Positions 27,594 to 40,962 of a DNA stretch of 64,000 bases are shown in pieces. Under the pieces are notes generated by a model. The model had not been told where the DNA came from. It saw only the letters and a list, made by a program, of their open reading frames with translations, and made no database searches. This DNA is from an uncultured Paracoccaceae bacterium. Lineage in GTDB: Bacteria > Pseudomonadota > Alphaproteobacteria > Rhodobacterales > Rhodobacteraceae. Made by a program: the position numbers and the translations under genes. Position 1 is the first letter of the stretch. The number at the start of each line of letters is the position of its first letter. The DNA lies in NCBI GenBank assembly GCA_947501555.1, contig CANMWG010000001.1, positions 682,001-746,000 on the forward strand, given 5' to 3'.

Positions 27594-28457
27594 TCAGTCC
27601 CGCATCTCAAGGGCGTCAGCGATCATGCTGACAAAGCCCTCCGTATCTTTGACCCCAGCGACCACGTCTTGTGCTACGGTGATCCCCCATTTATCAGCCA
27701 TCGCTTTGTAGCGCGGCTGCCTGTGCGCCAAGGCCTTGGCGAACGCCCAGCGTATGAAATCATCGGGGTCCACCTGATCGGGCCCCACGCTGAATTCCGC
27801 CAGATATGCCTGCCAGGTGGCCAGCAGAAACGCCGGGTCGTAAGACATGGGCTTGGGTTCTTTATCAAACCGCCGGATCAGTTCGGCGGTATGCGCGTCG
27901 GTTCCTTCGATCCAGACCATCAGCGTTTTGGCAGCCAGATCGCTGAGGATCGGATCGTTTGGATCGTCCGCATCGACCCATTCGCAGATAGAGCCGCCGG
28001 TGTCGCAAATGAAGTTTGGATATTGGTACAATTCGACCGCCCGGTCGATGAAATAGCCGGTGTCATGCAAGGCCGCCACTTCGGCCGCTTGGAACTGATC
28101 TTGCCTGCGCGTGTATTCATCCCACGCCAGCCCACCTTTGGCCGGGTTTCCCGGCTTGCCCAAGTAAGAGGACATCGGTTTGAGATCATCGAATGAAATA
28201 TTCGAACCGATATAGATCGAGTTTGACTGCAGCAGGTCCCGCAGAAATGGCACCTTCATCGCCTCACGCTTGGCGTTATCGGCGATCTTTTCGCCCATAT
28301 AGCGCGTCCCGATCCGGTAATCGATGGAGTAGTGAAACCAGTCGCCCGTCTCGCGCAGCATATTTGACAGATAGGTTTTGCCCAGCCCTGACATCGCAAA
28401 AAGCAGCACGCGTTTTTGCGGGGCGTTGCGCCATTCGGAAGCGGATGCGTATATCAT
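27594..28457 (-). CDS. P-loop ATPase of unknown function
   Basis: A 287-residue protein with the P-loop AMSGLGKTYLS near residue 22, then the conserved-looking FHYSIDYRIGTRYMGE and ICDTGGSICEWVD. It resembles nucleoside-kinase or AAA-like folds, but no named family function is secure. Similar proteins seem common in Rhodobacteraceae, where they are called only ATPase. The ATG at 28457 fits a start at MIYASASEW; an upstream frame to 28529 with GGAA before it is also possible. It is followed 36 bp later by metA, suggesting one operon. Confidence 0.78.
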   Translation of the reverse strand: MIYASASEWRNAPQKRVLLFAMSGLGKTYLSNMLRETGDWFHYSIDYRIGTRYMGEKIADNAKREAMKVPFLRDLLQSNSIYIGSNISFDDLKPMSSYLGKPGNPAKGGLAWDEYTRRQDQFQAAEVAALHDTGYFIDRAVELYQYPNFICDTGGSICEWVDADDPNDPILSDLAAKTLMVWIEGTDAHTAELIRRFDKEPKPMSYDPAFLLATWQAYLAEFSVGPDQVDPDDFIRWAFAKALAHRQPRYKAMADKWGITVAQDVVAGVKDTEGFVSMIADALEMRD

Positions 28458-28774
28458 GGGCGCTTGAGTAGCCTTGTCTGGCGGGTTGTGCCAGAGGATT
28501 ATTTGGCCGGTCAGTCCGTTGTCCGACATTCAGGTTCCGCAGCAGGTGTGAATTTTGATTGTTGTCTGGGTGCGTTTTCCTGACCGATGGTCGCCGAAAC
28601 TGTCATCGGTCCTTGCGGACCTCTTCCAGCGCCTGTCTCGCTCAAACAGCTAACCCTATGTTTTTTGTCGGATTAAGCGCTGGACCTCATTTCACCTTGC
28701 GAATATGAAGGCCGCATCATTCGATTTAGCCAGCACATTGCCAGCGAATTCACACCCAATTGAGGAGAGGCATC

Positions 28775-29683
28775 ATGTCCTTCATTCCAAAATTTGGTGC
28801 GGTTGCGGCATTTGCTTGCCTGACCGCACCTGCCTTTGCCGAAGATGTCGCGATCGCCACTGCAGCAGGTGACGTCACCTTGCCTGCCAGCCCATCCACA
28901 ATCGCTGTTCTGGATGTCGCCGCCGTCGACACGCTGGACGCGCTTGGTGTAGAGATTGCCGGCATCCCAACACCGCTTTACGTGGATTATCTGGATCACG
29001 TCGCTGCATCGGCCACATCTGTCGGTAGCCTGTTTGAGCCGGACTTTGAAGGTTTGGTCAACTTGAACGCCGATCTGATCGTGGCTGGTGGCCGTTCATC
29101 CACCCAGGTTGAACCCTTGTCCGAGATTGCATCGACCATCGATATGACCATCTGGGGCGACGATCACATCGGCCAGGTGCTTGCCCGCCTGACCGCCTAT
29201 GGCGCGCTGACAGAGCAAGAAGACAAGGCTGCGGCTTTGGCTGAGACGTTCAACGCGAAGCTGGCTGAGCTGCAGGAAACCATTGCAGGCAAGGGGAATG
29301 GGTTGGTTGTCATGACCAACGGTCCCAAAGTTTCGGCCTATGGTTCAGGTTCTCGCTTTGGTTGGCTGCATGTGGCCACTGGCCTGCCTGAGGCTGTTGA
29401 AGGTGTCGATGAGGAAACCCATGGCGAGGCGATCTCATTTGAGTTCATCGCTGAGGCGAACCCGGATTGGTTGATCGTCATCGACCGTGCCGCCGCAATT
29501 GGCCAAGAAGGGACTGCCGCCAACGTCACGTTGGATAACCCGCTGGTCGCGGGCACCACGGCGTGGTCCACAGGGCAGGTGATCTACCTGAACTCGGCTG
29601 ACGTGTATATTGCCGGTGGTGGATATCAATCCATGATGACGGCGTTTGACACGTTGATCGCGGGCTTCGGTGGCGGTGCGTAA
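28775..29683 (+). CDS. Siderophore-type ABC transporter substrate-binding protein
   Basis: Periplasmic iron-chelate-binding protein (FatB/VctP/YclQ type) of 302 residues. A signal peptide ends at APAFA (about residue 22). The two-lobed fold shows PSTIAVLDVAAVDTLDALG near 42 and NADLIVAGGRSS near 95, and ends with the TQAxxL-like NSADVYIAGGG region. TGAGGAGAGG precedes the ATG at 28775. Its 3' end overlaps the first permease gene, so the importer is one operon. I could not spot an iron box upstream. Confidence 0.9.
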   Translation: MSFIPKFGAVAAFACLTAPAFAEDVAIATAAGDVTLPASPSTIAVLDVAAVDTLDALGVEIAGIPTPLYVDYLDHVAASATSVGSLFEPDFEGLVNLNADLIVAGGRSSTQVEPLSEIASTIDMTIWGDDHIGQVLARLTAYGALTEQEDKAAALAETFNAKLAELQETIAGKGNGLVVMTNGPKVSAYGSGSRFGWLHVATGLPEAVEGVDEETHGEAISFEFIAEANPDWLIVIDRAAAIGQEGTAANVTLDNPLVAGTTAWSTGQVIYLNSADVYIAGGGYQSMMTAFDTLIAGFGGGA

Positions 29684-30620
29684 GCACCCCTACATAACGA
29701 CTTTGTGCGTTTTGCTCATCCTTTCGGGGGTGAGCATTTTTATTGGTGTGGGCTCGCTGTCTTGGGACAATCCGAATGCCATGCAGGTCCTGATGATCAG
29801 CCGCTTACCCCGCACCGCTGCGGTGTTGCTGACTGGCGCGAGCATTGCTGTCGTCGGCGTCATCATGCAGCTTTTGGTCCGCAACCGCTTTGTTGAGCCC
29901 AGCACCACAGGCACGACTGAGGCCGCGATGTTGGGTCTGTTAGCTGTTGCCATCCTCGCCCCCGGCTGGCCGATTATCGCAAAGATGGTCGTTGCCAGTT
30001 TGGCATCACTTCTGGGCATCTTGGGCTTTTTCTTTCTGACCCGCCGTTTGCCCCCACAACAGCCTTTGTTGATCCCCCTCGTGGGCTTGATCTACGGGGG
30101 CATTCTTGGGGCCGCTGCAACATTTGTCGCCTTTCAGGCAGATATGATCCAGTTTCTGGGCATCTGGATGACGGGTGAGTTTTCGGGCATTCTGGCGGGC
30201 CGGTATGAGCTGTTGTGGCTAGCAGGGGGCTTGGCCGTGATCGCTTACTTTACCGCCGATCAATTCACCGTTGCGGGCCTTGGGCGCAGTGCAAGCCTGT
30301 CGTTGGGGCTGCCCTATGGGCAGGTTTTGGCGCTGGGAATTGTGACTGTGGCTGTGGTCTCTGCTTTGGTTGTTGTCACCGTGGGCATGTTGCCCTTTAT
30401 CGGTTTGGTTGTGCCCAATATCGTGTCGCGCTTGATGGGCGATAACCTGCGTGAAAGCCTGCCTGTTGTTGCAGGAATGGGCGCGGGTCTGGTTCTGTTG
30501 TCGGATATCATCGGCCGGGTGGCACGCTACCCTTACGAAATTCCTGCAGGTACCGTTTTTGGTGTCATCGGCGCCTGCATCTTCTTGTGGCTTTTGCTAG
30601 GGCGCAAATCTTATGCCTGA
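29670..30620 (+). CDS. Iron-chelate ABC transporter permease (FatD-like)
   Basis: FecCD-type inner-membrane permease of 316 residues with about nine hydrophobic segments. The FecCD signature is visible in RLPRTAAVLLTGASIAVVG near residue 45, and FVEPSTTGTTEAAMLG near 73 and GLVVPNIVSRLMG near 250 follow. The start is GTG at 29670, or GTG at 29676 two codons later, inside the binding-protein gene. Together with the next permease it forms the heterodimeric channel. Confidence 0.92.
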   Translation: MAVRKHPYITTLCVLLILSGVSIFIGVGSLSWDNPNAMQVLMISRLPRTAAVLLTGASIAVVGVIMQLLVRNRFVEPSTTGTTEAAMLGLLAVAILAPGWPIIAKMVVASLASLLGILGFFFLTRRLPPQQPLLIPLVGLIYGGILGAAATFVAFQADMIQFLGIWMTGEFSGILAGRYELLWLAGGLAVIAYFTADQFTVAGLGRSASLSLGLPYGQVLALGIVTVAVVSALVVVTVGMLPFIGLVVPNIVSRLMGDNLRESLPVVAGMGAGLVLLSDIIGRVARYPYEIPAGTVFGVIGACIFLWLLLGRKSYA

Positions 30621-31557
30621 TCGCCGTCTGTTGTTTCTGGCAGGTCTATTTGCGGTGTCCTGTGGATTATACCTGCTCTGGGGTTTGCAGGGGCGGATCT
30701 GGTTTATCCTGGAACTGCGCGGTATCAAGCTGGCAGGGCTTTGCGTCGTGGGTGCCGCGATTGGGATCGCGACAGTCCTGTTTCAGACCTTGAGCGGCAA
30801 CCGTATTCTGACCCCGGCCATCATGGGCTTTGATGCATTATTCCTGCTGATGCAGACCTCGGTCGTGTTCTTTCTTGGTGGGTTTAATTACGCGGGTTTA
30901 CCCGGGCCGTTCCTTTTTGCCATGAACACTGTTGTCATGGTCTGTGCGGCCGTTTTGCTGTTTGGTGCATTGTTCCGCCGAAGCCGGAATGACATCCAAT
31001 TGATGATCCTTGTGGGGGTTATCTTTGGATTGCTGTTTCGATCCTTGACCGGCTTCATGCAGCGCCTGATCGATCCGTCTGAATTTGCCATCGTGCAGGG
31101 GACCATGTTTGCCAGCTTTGGCGGGATAAACCGGACCGAGCTGATCGCTGCTTCCATCCTGCTGGGTATGCTGAGCATTTGGGTCTGGCGCCAGTTGCCC
31201 TTGTTGGATGTCATGGCATTAGGGCGCGGCCCGGCCCGCCATTTGGGCGTTGATTATGATCGCCATCAATTCCAGCTTTTATGCGCCATTGCGGCTTTTG
31301 TCGCGATCTCGACCGCTTTGGTGGGTCCGATTACCTTTTTGGGGCTTTTGGTCTCGGCCCTGGCGCATGCGTTGATGCGCACCCACCGCCATGTGCATTT
31401 GCTGCCTGCGGCGGCGTTGATTGCCATCATTATCCTTGTGTTGGGCCAAGGGGCCTTTGAGCGCTTGATGCGCCTACAATCCACATTGGCGGTCGTGATC
31501 GAGTTTGTTGGCGGTTTGTTATTTCTTGTCCTGCTTGCGAAAGGGAAAATCAGATGA
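30613..31557 (+). CDS. Iron-chelate ABC transporter permease (FatC-like)
   Basis: Second FecCD-type permease, 314 residues and mostly membrane helices. Markers are KLAGLCVVGAAIGIATVLFQ near residue 38, RILTPAIMGFDALF near 65 and VGPITFLGLLVSALAH near 240, which corresponds to the coupling-helix region. It overlaps the first permease gene by eight bases and the ATPase gene by four, so the three are translated together. Confidence 0.92.
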   Translation: MPDRRLLFLAGLFAVSCGLYLLWGLQGRIWFILELRGIKLAGLCVVGAAIGIATVLFQTLSGNRILTPAIMGFDALFLLMQTSVVFFLGGFNYAGLPGPFLFAMNTVVMVCAAVLLFGALFRRSRNDIQLMILVGVIFGLLFRSLTGFMQRLIDPSEFAIVQGTMFASFGGINRTELIAASILLGMLSIWVWRQLPLLDVMALGRGPARHLGVDYDRHQFQLLCAIAAFVAISTALVGPITFLGLLVSALAHALMRTHRHVHLLPAAALIAIIILVLGQGAFERLMRLQSTLAVVIEFVGGLLFLVLLAKGKIR

Positions 31558-32312
31558 TTTCCGTCAATGGTCTGTCCCATACCATAGGTCCCGCGAAGAT
31601 CCTTGATGACATCAATCTCCAGATCGCCCCCGGTGGTGTCACCGCCTTGATTGGCCCCAACGGCGCGGGCAAATCTACCTTGCTGAGTGTGGTGTCCCGA
31701 CAAGTTCCGGCACAATCCGGGGAGGTCTCGCTGGATGGTGCCGATATGAAGCGGATTGATCACGCCGCCTTGGCCTTGCGGATGGCGGTTGTGGCACAGG
31801 ATGTGGGCGTGGCCAGCCGGTTGCGTATCCGTGATCTTGTGGGCTTTGGCCGCTGGCCGCATGCTAAGGGCAAACCATCGCCCAAAGATGCAGACATCGT
31901 CGCCCAAGCCTTGGCGCAGTTCGATTTGACCGCCCTTGCAGATCGGTTTCTGGATGAGGTCTCGGGCGGGCAACGGCAACGGGCCTTTGTCGCCATGGCC
32001 TATGCTCAGGACACGGATTGGCTGTTGCTGGATGAGCCTTTGAACAACCTTGATCTGCGGCATGCCCGCCGGTTGATGTCTGAACTGCGCAATCTGGCAC
32101 AAAACGCGGGCAAGAGCATTCTGATCGTGCTGCATGATCTGAACTATGCCATCAGCTGGGCGGATCATATCATCGCGCTGAAAGACGGCCGCGTGGCCTT
32201 TGCGGGCGAGACCCAAGATGTCATGACGTCCCGCACGCTGAGTGCTCTTTACGAAACCGATGTGTCTGTGATGGCCAAAGACGGCAAGACCTTCGTTTGG
32301 CACCACAATTAG
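31554..32312 (+). CDS. Iron-chelate ABC transporter ATP-binding protein
   Basis: FecE/FepC-type ATPase of 252 residues driving the importer. Walker A is GPNGAGKST near residue 38, the signature is DEVSGGQRQRAF near 138, Walker B is WLLLDEPLNNLD near 160, and the switch His is in VLHDLNY near 193. Gene order (binding protein, two permeases, ATPase) completes a ferric-siderophore system. No siderophore synthesis or TonB receptor gene is in the window. Confidence 0.94.
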   Translation: MISVNGLSHTIGPAKILDDINLQIAPGGVTALIGPNGAGKSTLLSVVSRQVPAQSGEVSLDGADMKRIDHAALALRMAVVAQDVGVASRLRIRDLVGFGRWPHAKGKPSPKDADIVAQALAQFDLTALADRFLDEVSGGQRQRAFVAMAYAQDTDWLLLDEPLNNLDLRHARRLMSELRNLAQNAGKSILIVLHDLNYAISWADHIIALKDGRVAFAGETQDVMTSRTLSALYETDVSVMAKDGKTFVWHHN

Positions 32313-32318
32313 CCAGGC

Positions 32319-32780
32319 TTACGCCGCCAGAACGGACGGCCAATTTGCGTCGCCCGCTGCGATATAGCCTTCTGGATCACGTTCCCAACGCCGTCTGATG
32401 CGGCGTGAGTAGTTCAGGTAGAGCTTATCATCCACAATTGACCATGCCTCTGGCACGGTTGAGGCGGTGTAGCCTTGGCTGACCGCATAGGCGCAGTAGC
32501 CACCGTATTGTGGGGCGTAGGCCGCTGGATCGGCGGCAAAGAGGTCGCGGTTTTCGATGGATGAAAACTGCCAAGTGGCCCCCATGTAGTCGAATGTAAT
32601 ATCTGGATTGCCCGCAACGGGCTGGCTTTGCGTGAAGTAGGCGACAACATCACTTCCGTCGACGGCGATCCCATCGTTCGCATAAACTTGCGGGGTGGCC
32701 GCAAAGGCTGCGGGTGTGAAAGCCGCCGCCGCAGGTGTTGCGATGGCAAGGCTAAGCATATGGCGTCGTGTGATCTGCAT
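32319..32780 (-). CDS. YHS-domain protein with signal peptide
   Basis: Exported protein of 153 residues. The N-terminus MQITRRHMLSLAIATPAAAAFTP resembles a Sec or weak Tat signal. The YHS domain follows: AVDGSDVVAYFTQSQPVAG, then FAADPAAYAPQYGGYCAYAV near residues 90-110, where the C-containing GGYCA motif is characteristic. YHS proteins are often metal-associated, and a link to the neighbouring iron importer is only suggested by position. The ATG at 32780 was chosen for the signal peptide. Confidence 0.87.
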   Translation of the reverse strand: MQITRRHMLSLAIATPAAAAFTPAAFAATPQVYANDGIAVDGSDVVAYFTQSQPVAGNPDITFDYMGATWQFSSIENRDLFAADPAAYAPQYGGYCAYAVSQGYTASTVPEAWSIVDDKLYLNYSRRIRRRWERDPEGYIAAGDANWPSVLAA

Positions 32781-32851
32781 GACATTCTCCAAATCAAGTG
32801 GTGGATGACTTGGCATTTAGATGGAGGCAAACCGCCTGCAAAATCCAGTCC

Positions 32852-33976
32852 TCACACAGAGATGTGAGACCGTGTTGCAGTTTCGGCTGCGTGCGAGATG
32901 CCGTTTTTGCGATGCCGCATCAAAAGCGTGGCAATCCGTTTGTCCCGTTGTATTGGGCGGACCGGGCAGGGCTGGTTGTCCCAGAGGCCCGGAAAAATCT
33001 GCTGCAGCTCATCCAATGCGTCATCGCTTAGTGCCTCTTTCGCGTTTGGCCCGCTGAGCATCGTTTCACTGGGCGCGCCTGCGGCATAAATCACATCGTG
33101 TTGATCGGTCATCAGGTGGAGATAGGTGATCTCGTCTTCTGTCTCATCAATGAGCACTCCGGGCAGGTCGGTCAGTTTGATGGCGGGTACCAGGATTTCC
33201 GCCGCCCCAAACATCCGTTGGCATATCTTTGATCCCAACAACATCCGGTGCTGCCGTGAGACAAGCAGGTCCTGTGCCGGACAATTGGGACCCAAAGCCC
33301 CCGCCATGATGCGGACCGGAGCGAGCTTACCCTGTGCCTTCACCCGGCTCTGCCCGATCCAACGGATAGGTTGTAACCCATGGTCCCGGGTCAGCACATT
33401 GTCACCAACAGTCAGGTTTTCGATCGGCTGTGCGCTTTTGCCGGTTTCTATCAAGGTTCCCGAGACATAGCACGTCAGGAAGTCCCAACTTTCCCGGTCC
33501 CCTGCTAGCCCCGAGAACGTATCGCTACTGACCTGGTCAAGGGTCAGCGACTGGATCGGTTTTGCCTCAAGCGCTGTTTGGTCCACATTGGGTGAAAATT
33601 CGGGCGCCCAATAGGTGTTTCCGTTCACATCTTGGAATATGACCGCTGTGATTTGCGCGGTTGTTCCATCCACATAGGTGATTGTCGCATTATAAATGGC
33701 CGCCGCATCGAATTCCTGATCGGGTCCTCCGTCGATCCGAAAGTTCTCGGCCGGGCGGTTGTCTTGGTCATATGCGCTGTTTGTCCCGCCGGTGAATCCG
33801 CCTGATCCTGGCGAAAACGTGACCGCAGTTTCAAACAACGGGTTGCCAGAGCCCCCGAAGCTTAGCCCTATCAGGTCTTCCGCATTTTCAGCCTGGTTAT
33901 CGCCCGGACGTGAAAGAGAATCAGAATCGATGTCGGCCTGCACGCCGAGCGAAAATACCGTAAACGTCGTTGGCAC
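32852..33976 (-). CDS. Hint (hedgehog/intein) domain protein
   Basis: A 374-residue protein in two parts. An N-terminal beta-rich region (about 1-165, Asp/Gly-rich, with YVDGTTAQITAVIF) precedes a Hint domain. The Hint part starts at CYVSGTLIETGK near residue 168, with VGDNVLTRDHGLQPIRWIG and the SRQHRML block near 240. The leading Cys and internal His fit an autoprocessing fold, but splicing is unlikely because there is no C-terminal extein junction. Rhodobacteraceae often have several such secreted proteins; the role is unknown. The start is GTG at 33976. A CtrA-type site lies about 100 bp upstream. Confidence 0.88.
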   Translation of the reverse strand: MPTTFTVFSLGVQADIDSDSLSRPGDNQAENAEDLIGLSFGGSGNPLFETAVTFSPGSGGFTGGTNSAYDQDNRPAENFRIDGGPDQEFDAAAIYNATITYVDGTTAQITAVIFQDVNGNTYWAPEFSPNVDQTALEAKPIQSLTLDQVSSDTFSGLAGDRESWDFLTCYVSGTLIETGKSAQPIENLTVGDNVLTRDHGLQPIRWIGQSRVKAQGKLAPVRIMAGALGPNCPAQDLLVSRQHRMLLGSKICQRMFGAAEILVPAIKLTDLPGVLIDETEDEITYLHLMTDQHDVIYAAGAPSETMLSGPNAKEALSDDALDELQQIFPGLWDNQPCPVRPIQRDKRIATLLMRHRKNGISHAAETATRSHISV

Positions 33977-34073
33977 TGGTGAACCTATAGAATAACAAAA
34001 TGTGAGCCCGTGACCCTAATGACGCCAAAAATCGCCCTAGGGTTGCGTTGACATACTGTTAATCTTGCAGTGC

Positions 34074-34088
34074 TTAACGAGGGGTTAA
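34074..34088. promoter_or_regulatory. CtrA-box-like site upstream of the Hint gene
   Basis: TTAACGAGGGGTTAA matches TTAA-N7-TTAA. It overlaps the mnmA stop codon and lies about 98 bp upstream of the Hint start. A further TTAA occurs 11 bp before it. The large distance from the start makes a regulatory role uncertain. Confidence 0.4.
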
Positions 34089-35224
34089 TGCCCTCGCCAA
34101 ATCCACCCGCCACCTAAAACGCGTGTGCTGTCGGGGTCGTAAAACACGCAAGCTTGTCCCGGTGATACGCCTTGCTCAGCGACCAGCAGCTCGACCTCGG
34201 CTTCCGTGTCCGAAATTGGGCGCAGGACTGCATCGGTCGGTGGACGGGTCGACCGCACCCGCACCGCGATGTGCCGTTCGCCCGTATCGGCCAGCTTTCC
34301 GCCGCCGATCCAGTTGATTTCCCGGATCGGGACACGCCGGGTGGCTAGCATGTCTTTGGGCCCGACGATGACCTGTTTGGCGTCAACATCCAGCTTCACC
34401 ACGTAAAGCGGATCAGCCAGCCCGCCGATCCCAAGCCCCCGGCGCTGCCCGATGGTGTAATGGATCACGCCTTTGTGGGTGCCCAGCACAGTGCCCGTCT
34501 GATCGACAATCTCGCCCGGCTCGGCTGCGCCGGGGCGCAATTTTTCAATGACCGCAGCGTAATCGCCGTTGGGCACAAAACAGATATCCTGACTGTCGGG
34601 CTTATCCGCGACGCTGAGCCCGTATTTGGCTGCAAGAGCCCGCGTCTCATCCTTGGACGCGTGATGGCCCAACGGGAAGCGCAAATAGTCAAGCTGGTCT
34701 TGCGTAGTCGAGAACAGGAAATAGCTTTGATCTTTTGTCGGATCGGCGGCCGAATGTAACTCCGCCCCTGCGTTTCCGACTTTACGTTGTATATAGTGTC
34801 CTGTTGCCATGCAGTCGGCGTCCAGATCTTTGGCGGTTTCCAACAAGTCCTTGAATTTGACCCGTTCGTTGCATCGGATACAGGGCACAGGGGTGGCACC
34901 CCCGAGGTAACTATCGGCGAATTCATCCATGACGGCTTCGCGGAAGGTGTTTTCATAGTCCAGAACGTAGTGGGGAAAACCCATTTCCTCGGCGACCCTG
35001 CGTGCGTCGTGAATGTCGCGCCCGGCACAGCAGGCCCCTTTTTTGGCCAAAGCGGCCCCATGGTCATAAAGTTGCAGGGTCACGCCCACCACATCGTAAC
35101 CTTCCTCTGCTAGTTTCGCGGCCACGACAGAACTGTCGACGCCGCCTGACATGGCAACGACGACACGCGTTTGCGCGGGCGGCTTGGCAAAGCCGAGCGA
35201 ATTGAGCGGCGAATCAAGTGGCAT
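34085..35224 (-). CDS. mnmA: tRNA-specific 2-thiouridylase
   Basis: Makes the 2-thio group of U34 in Lys, Glu and Gln tRNAs, using ATP and sulfur relayed from a cysteine desulfurase. The 379-residue length is normal. The PP-loop is [12 protein letters not shown] near residue 24. The catalytic cysteines are in [11 protein letters not shown] near 115 and [12 protein letters not shown] near 215. [11 protein letters not shown] lies in the central domain. It is divergent from sciP across 131 bp. Confidence 0.96.
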   Translation of the reverse strand: MPLDSPLNSLGFAKPPAQTRVVVAMSGGVDSSVVAAKLAEEGYDVVGVTLQLYDHGAALAKKGACCAGRDIHDARRVAEEMGFPHYVLDYENTFREAVMDEFADSYLGGATPVPCIRCNERVKFKDLLETAKDLDADCMATGHYIQRKVGNAGAELHSAADPTKDQSYFLFSTTQDQLDYLRFPLGHHASKDETRALAAKYGLSVADKPDSQDICFVPNGDYAAVIEKLRPGAAEPGEIVDQTGTVLGTHKGVIHYTIGQRRGLGIGGLADPLYVVKLDVDAKQVIVGPKDMLATRRVPIREINWIGGGKLADTGERHIAVRVRSTRPPTDAVLRPISDTEAEVELLVAEQGVSPGQACVFYDPDSTRVLGGGWIWRGH

Positions 35225-35355
35225 GGACTGTCCTGATGCGTTGAGGTCATGAACAAATATAGGAAAATGTTAGTTATTCTCAAGTAGGCTTTATACCACT
35301 CTTTAAGTCCTGCCTTCGATAACCAGTCCCGGTGGTTTTAGAAGAGGGGTGCGAG

Positions 35356-35634
35356 ATGTATCTACGAAAGGTTGAAGGACCGAGATCGGTGACGTTGCAA
35401 GATGGAACGATCATGACAAGGGCGGACTTGCCAAGTGCAAAGACTCGTCGCTGGGTGGCGTCGCGCAAGGCCGCTGTCGTGCGCGCTGTGGGTGCCGGAT
35501 TGATTCAACGAAGTGAGGCACTGGAAAAATACGGTCTGTCGGATGAAGAGTTTAAGGAATGGGAAAACGCTGTGACGCAGTTTGGTGAAGCCGCTCTCAA
35601 GACGACATCTCTACAACGCTATCGACAACTCTAG
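35356..35634 (+). CDS. sciP: DUF1153 protein, SciP-like CtrA inhibitor
   Basis: A 92-residue helix-turn-helix protein of the DUF1153 family; in Caulobacter SciP binds CtrA and blocks its activation of transcription. MYLRKVEGPRSVTLQDG opens the protein, and the DNA-binding region RRWVASRKAAVVRAV..LIQRSEALEKYGLSDEE follows. AGAGGGGTGCGAG precedes the ATG at 35356. It sits 90 bp before ctrA on the same strand, which supports the assignment. Confidence 0.92.
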   Translation: MYLRKVEGPRSVTLQDGTIMTRADLPSAKTRRWVASRKAAVVRAVGAGLIQRSEALEKYGLSDEEFKEWENAVTQFGEAALKTTSLQRYRQL

Positions 35635-35724
35635 GTGGAAATGCAAGGTTGGGTGGTATGGTAACCTGTGATTAACCTTTTTTGGTTTAGGTTAACGACA
35701 CTGAAGAGAGAGCGGAGAACTCGG

Positions 35725-36438
35725 ATGCGTGTCTTGCTGGTTGAAGATGACCCTACAACGTCGAAAAGTATCGAACTGATGCTAACCCATGCGAACCTGA
35801 ACGTCTATGCGACGGATTTGGGTGAGGAGGGGATCGACCTTGCTAAACTTTACGATTACGACCTGATCCTGTTGGACTTGAACCTGCCGGACATGAATGG
35901 CCATGAGGTGCTGCGACAATTGCGCCTCAGCCGAATTGATACGCCTATATTGATCCTCTCAGGGGACGATGGGACAGAAAGTAAGCTAAAAGGCTTTGGT
36001 TTCGGGGCAGATGACTATCTGACGAAACCTTTCCACCGCGAAGAACTCGTGGCGCGTATCCATGCTATTATCCGCAGATCGAAAGGTCATGCGCAATCGA
36101 TCATCAAGACTGGCCAAATCGCCGTGAACCTTGATGCAAAGACCGTGGATGTGGGCGGCAGTACCGTCCATCTGACCGGAAAAGAATACCAGATGTTAGA
36201 GTTGTTGAGCCTGCGAAAAGGCACAACACTCACGAAAGAGATGTTCCTGAATCATCTATATGGCGGCATGGACGAGCCTGAATTGAAGATTATCGATGTC
36301 TTCATCTGCAAGCTGCGTAAGAAGCTCAGCGAAGCAACCGAGGGCGATAATTATATTGAGACGGTTTGGGGACGTGGCTACGTCTTACGAGACCCGGAAC
36401 CCGTTGTAGAACAAGAAAAAATCGCAGTCAGCGCATAA
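35725..36438 (+). CDS. ctrA: Response regulator CtrA
   Basis: OmpR-type master regulator of cell cycle, motility or gene-transfer-agent genes in alphaproteobacteria. The 237 residues have a receiver domain with the phospho-acceptor Asp at residue 51 ([13 protein letters not shown]) and Lys in DYLTKPF near 103. A winged helix with [20 protein letters not shown] and FICKLRKKL follows. The C-terminal tail ends in Ala, as expected for a ClpXP substrate. GAGCGGAGAAC precedes the ATG at 35725. Two TTAA half sites occur upstream (35672 and 35692) but not with the canonical seven-base spacing. Confidence 0.97.
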   Translation: MRVLLVEDDPTTSKSIELMLTHANLNVYATDLGEEGIDLAKLYDYDLILLDLNLPDMNGHEVLRQLRLSRIDTPILILSGDDGTESKLKGFGFGADDYLTKPFHREELVARIHAIIRRSKGHAQSIIKTGQIAVNLDAKTVDVGGSTVHLTGKEYQMLELLSLRKGTTLTKEMFLNHLYGGMDEPELKIIDVFICKLRKKLSEATEGDNYIETVWGRGYVLRDPEPVVEQEKIAVSA

Positions 36439-36478
36439 GAATCGCTGATTGCAGACCACTCACGGAATAACACGTTGA

Positions 36479-40860
<4,382 letters not shown>

Positions 40861-40888
40861 ACCTAGTCCGTGCAAAATGTTCGCAAAT

Positions 40889-40903
40889 GTTCTTAAAAAG
40901 TTC
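40889..40903 (+). promoter_or_regulatory. LexA-like SOS box GTTC-N7-GTTC
   Basis: GTTCTTAAAAAGTTC matches the direct-repeat LexA box known for Rhodobacter and other alphaproteobacteria. A third GTTC lies 10 bp upstream of its first half (40879). It is 59 bp before the ATG of the small membrane peptide. Confidence 0.6.
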
Positions 40904-40942
40904 TTTACACAGGGTTAACGATGTGAGAACAAAGTAGCAACA

Positions 40943-40957
40943 GAACATTAGGGGAAC
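40943..40957 (-). promoter_or_regulatory. Second LexA-like SOS box GAAC-N7-GAAC
   Basis: GAACATTAGGGGAAC is the same motif on the opposite strand, 39 bp after the first. It overlaps the AGGGG ribosome site of the small gene, so bound LexA would block a transcript from the upstream promoter. Confidence 0.5.
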
Positions 40958-40962
40958 ACAAC

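Noticed and set aside
29640-29670. Frameshift between the binding protein and first permease
   Set aside because: The overlap is an ordinary coupled start (GTG) as in many importer operons; both proteins are complete.
31266-32306. A 346-codon frame on the minus strand
   Set aside because: It runs fully opposite to the ABC transporter ATPase and permease genes, which have clear motifs; it has no family features and is a codon-bias shadow.
35672-35695. CtrA autoregulation box before ctrA
   Set aside because: Two TTAA halves are present but 16 bases apart, not the seven needed for a full site.
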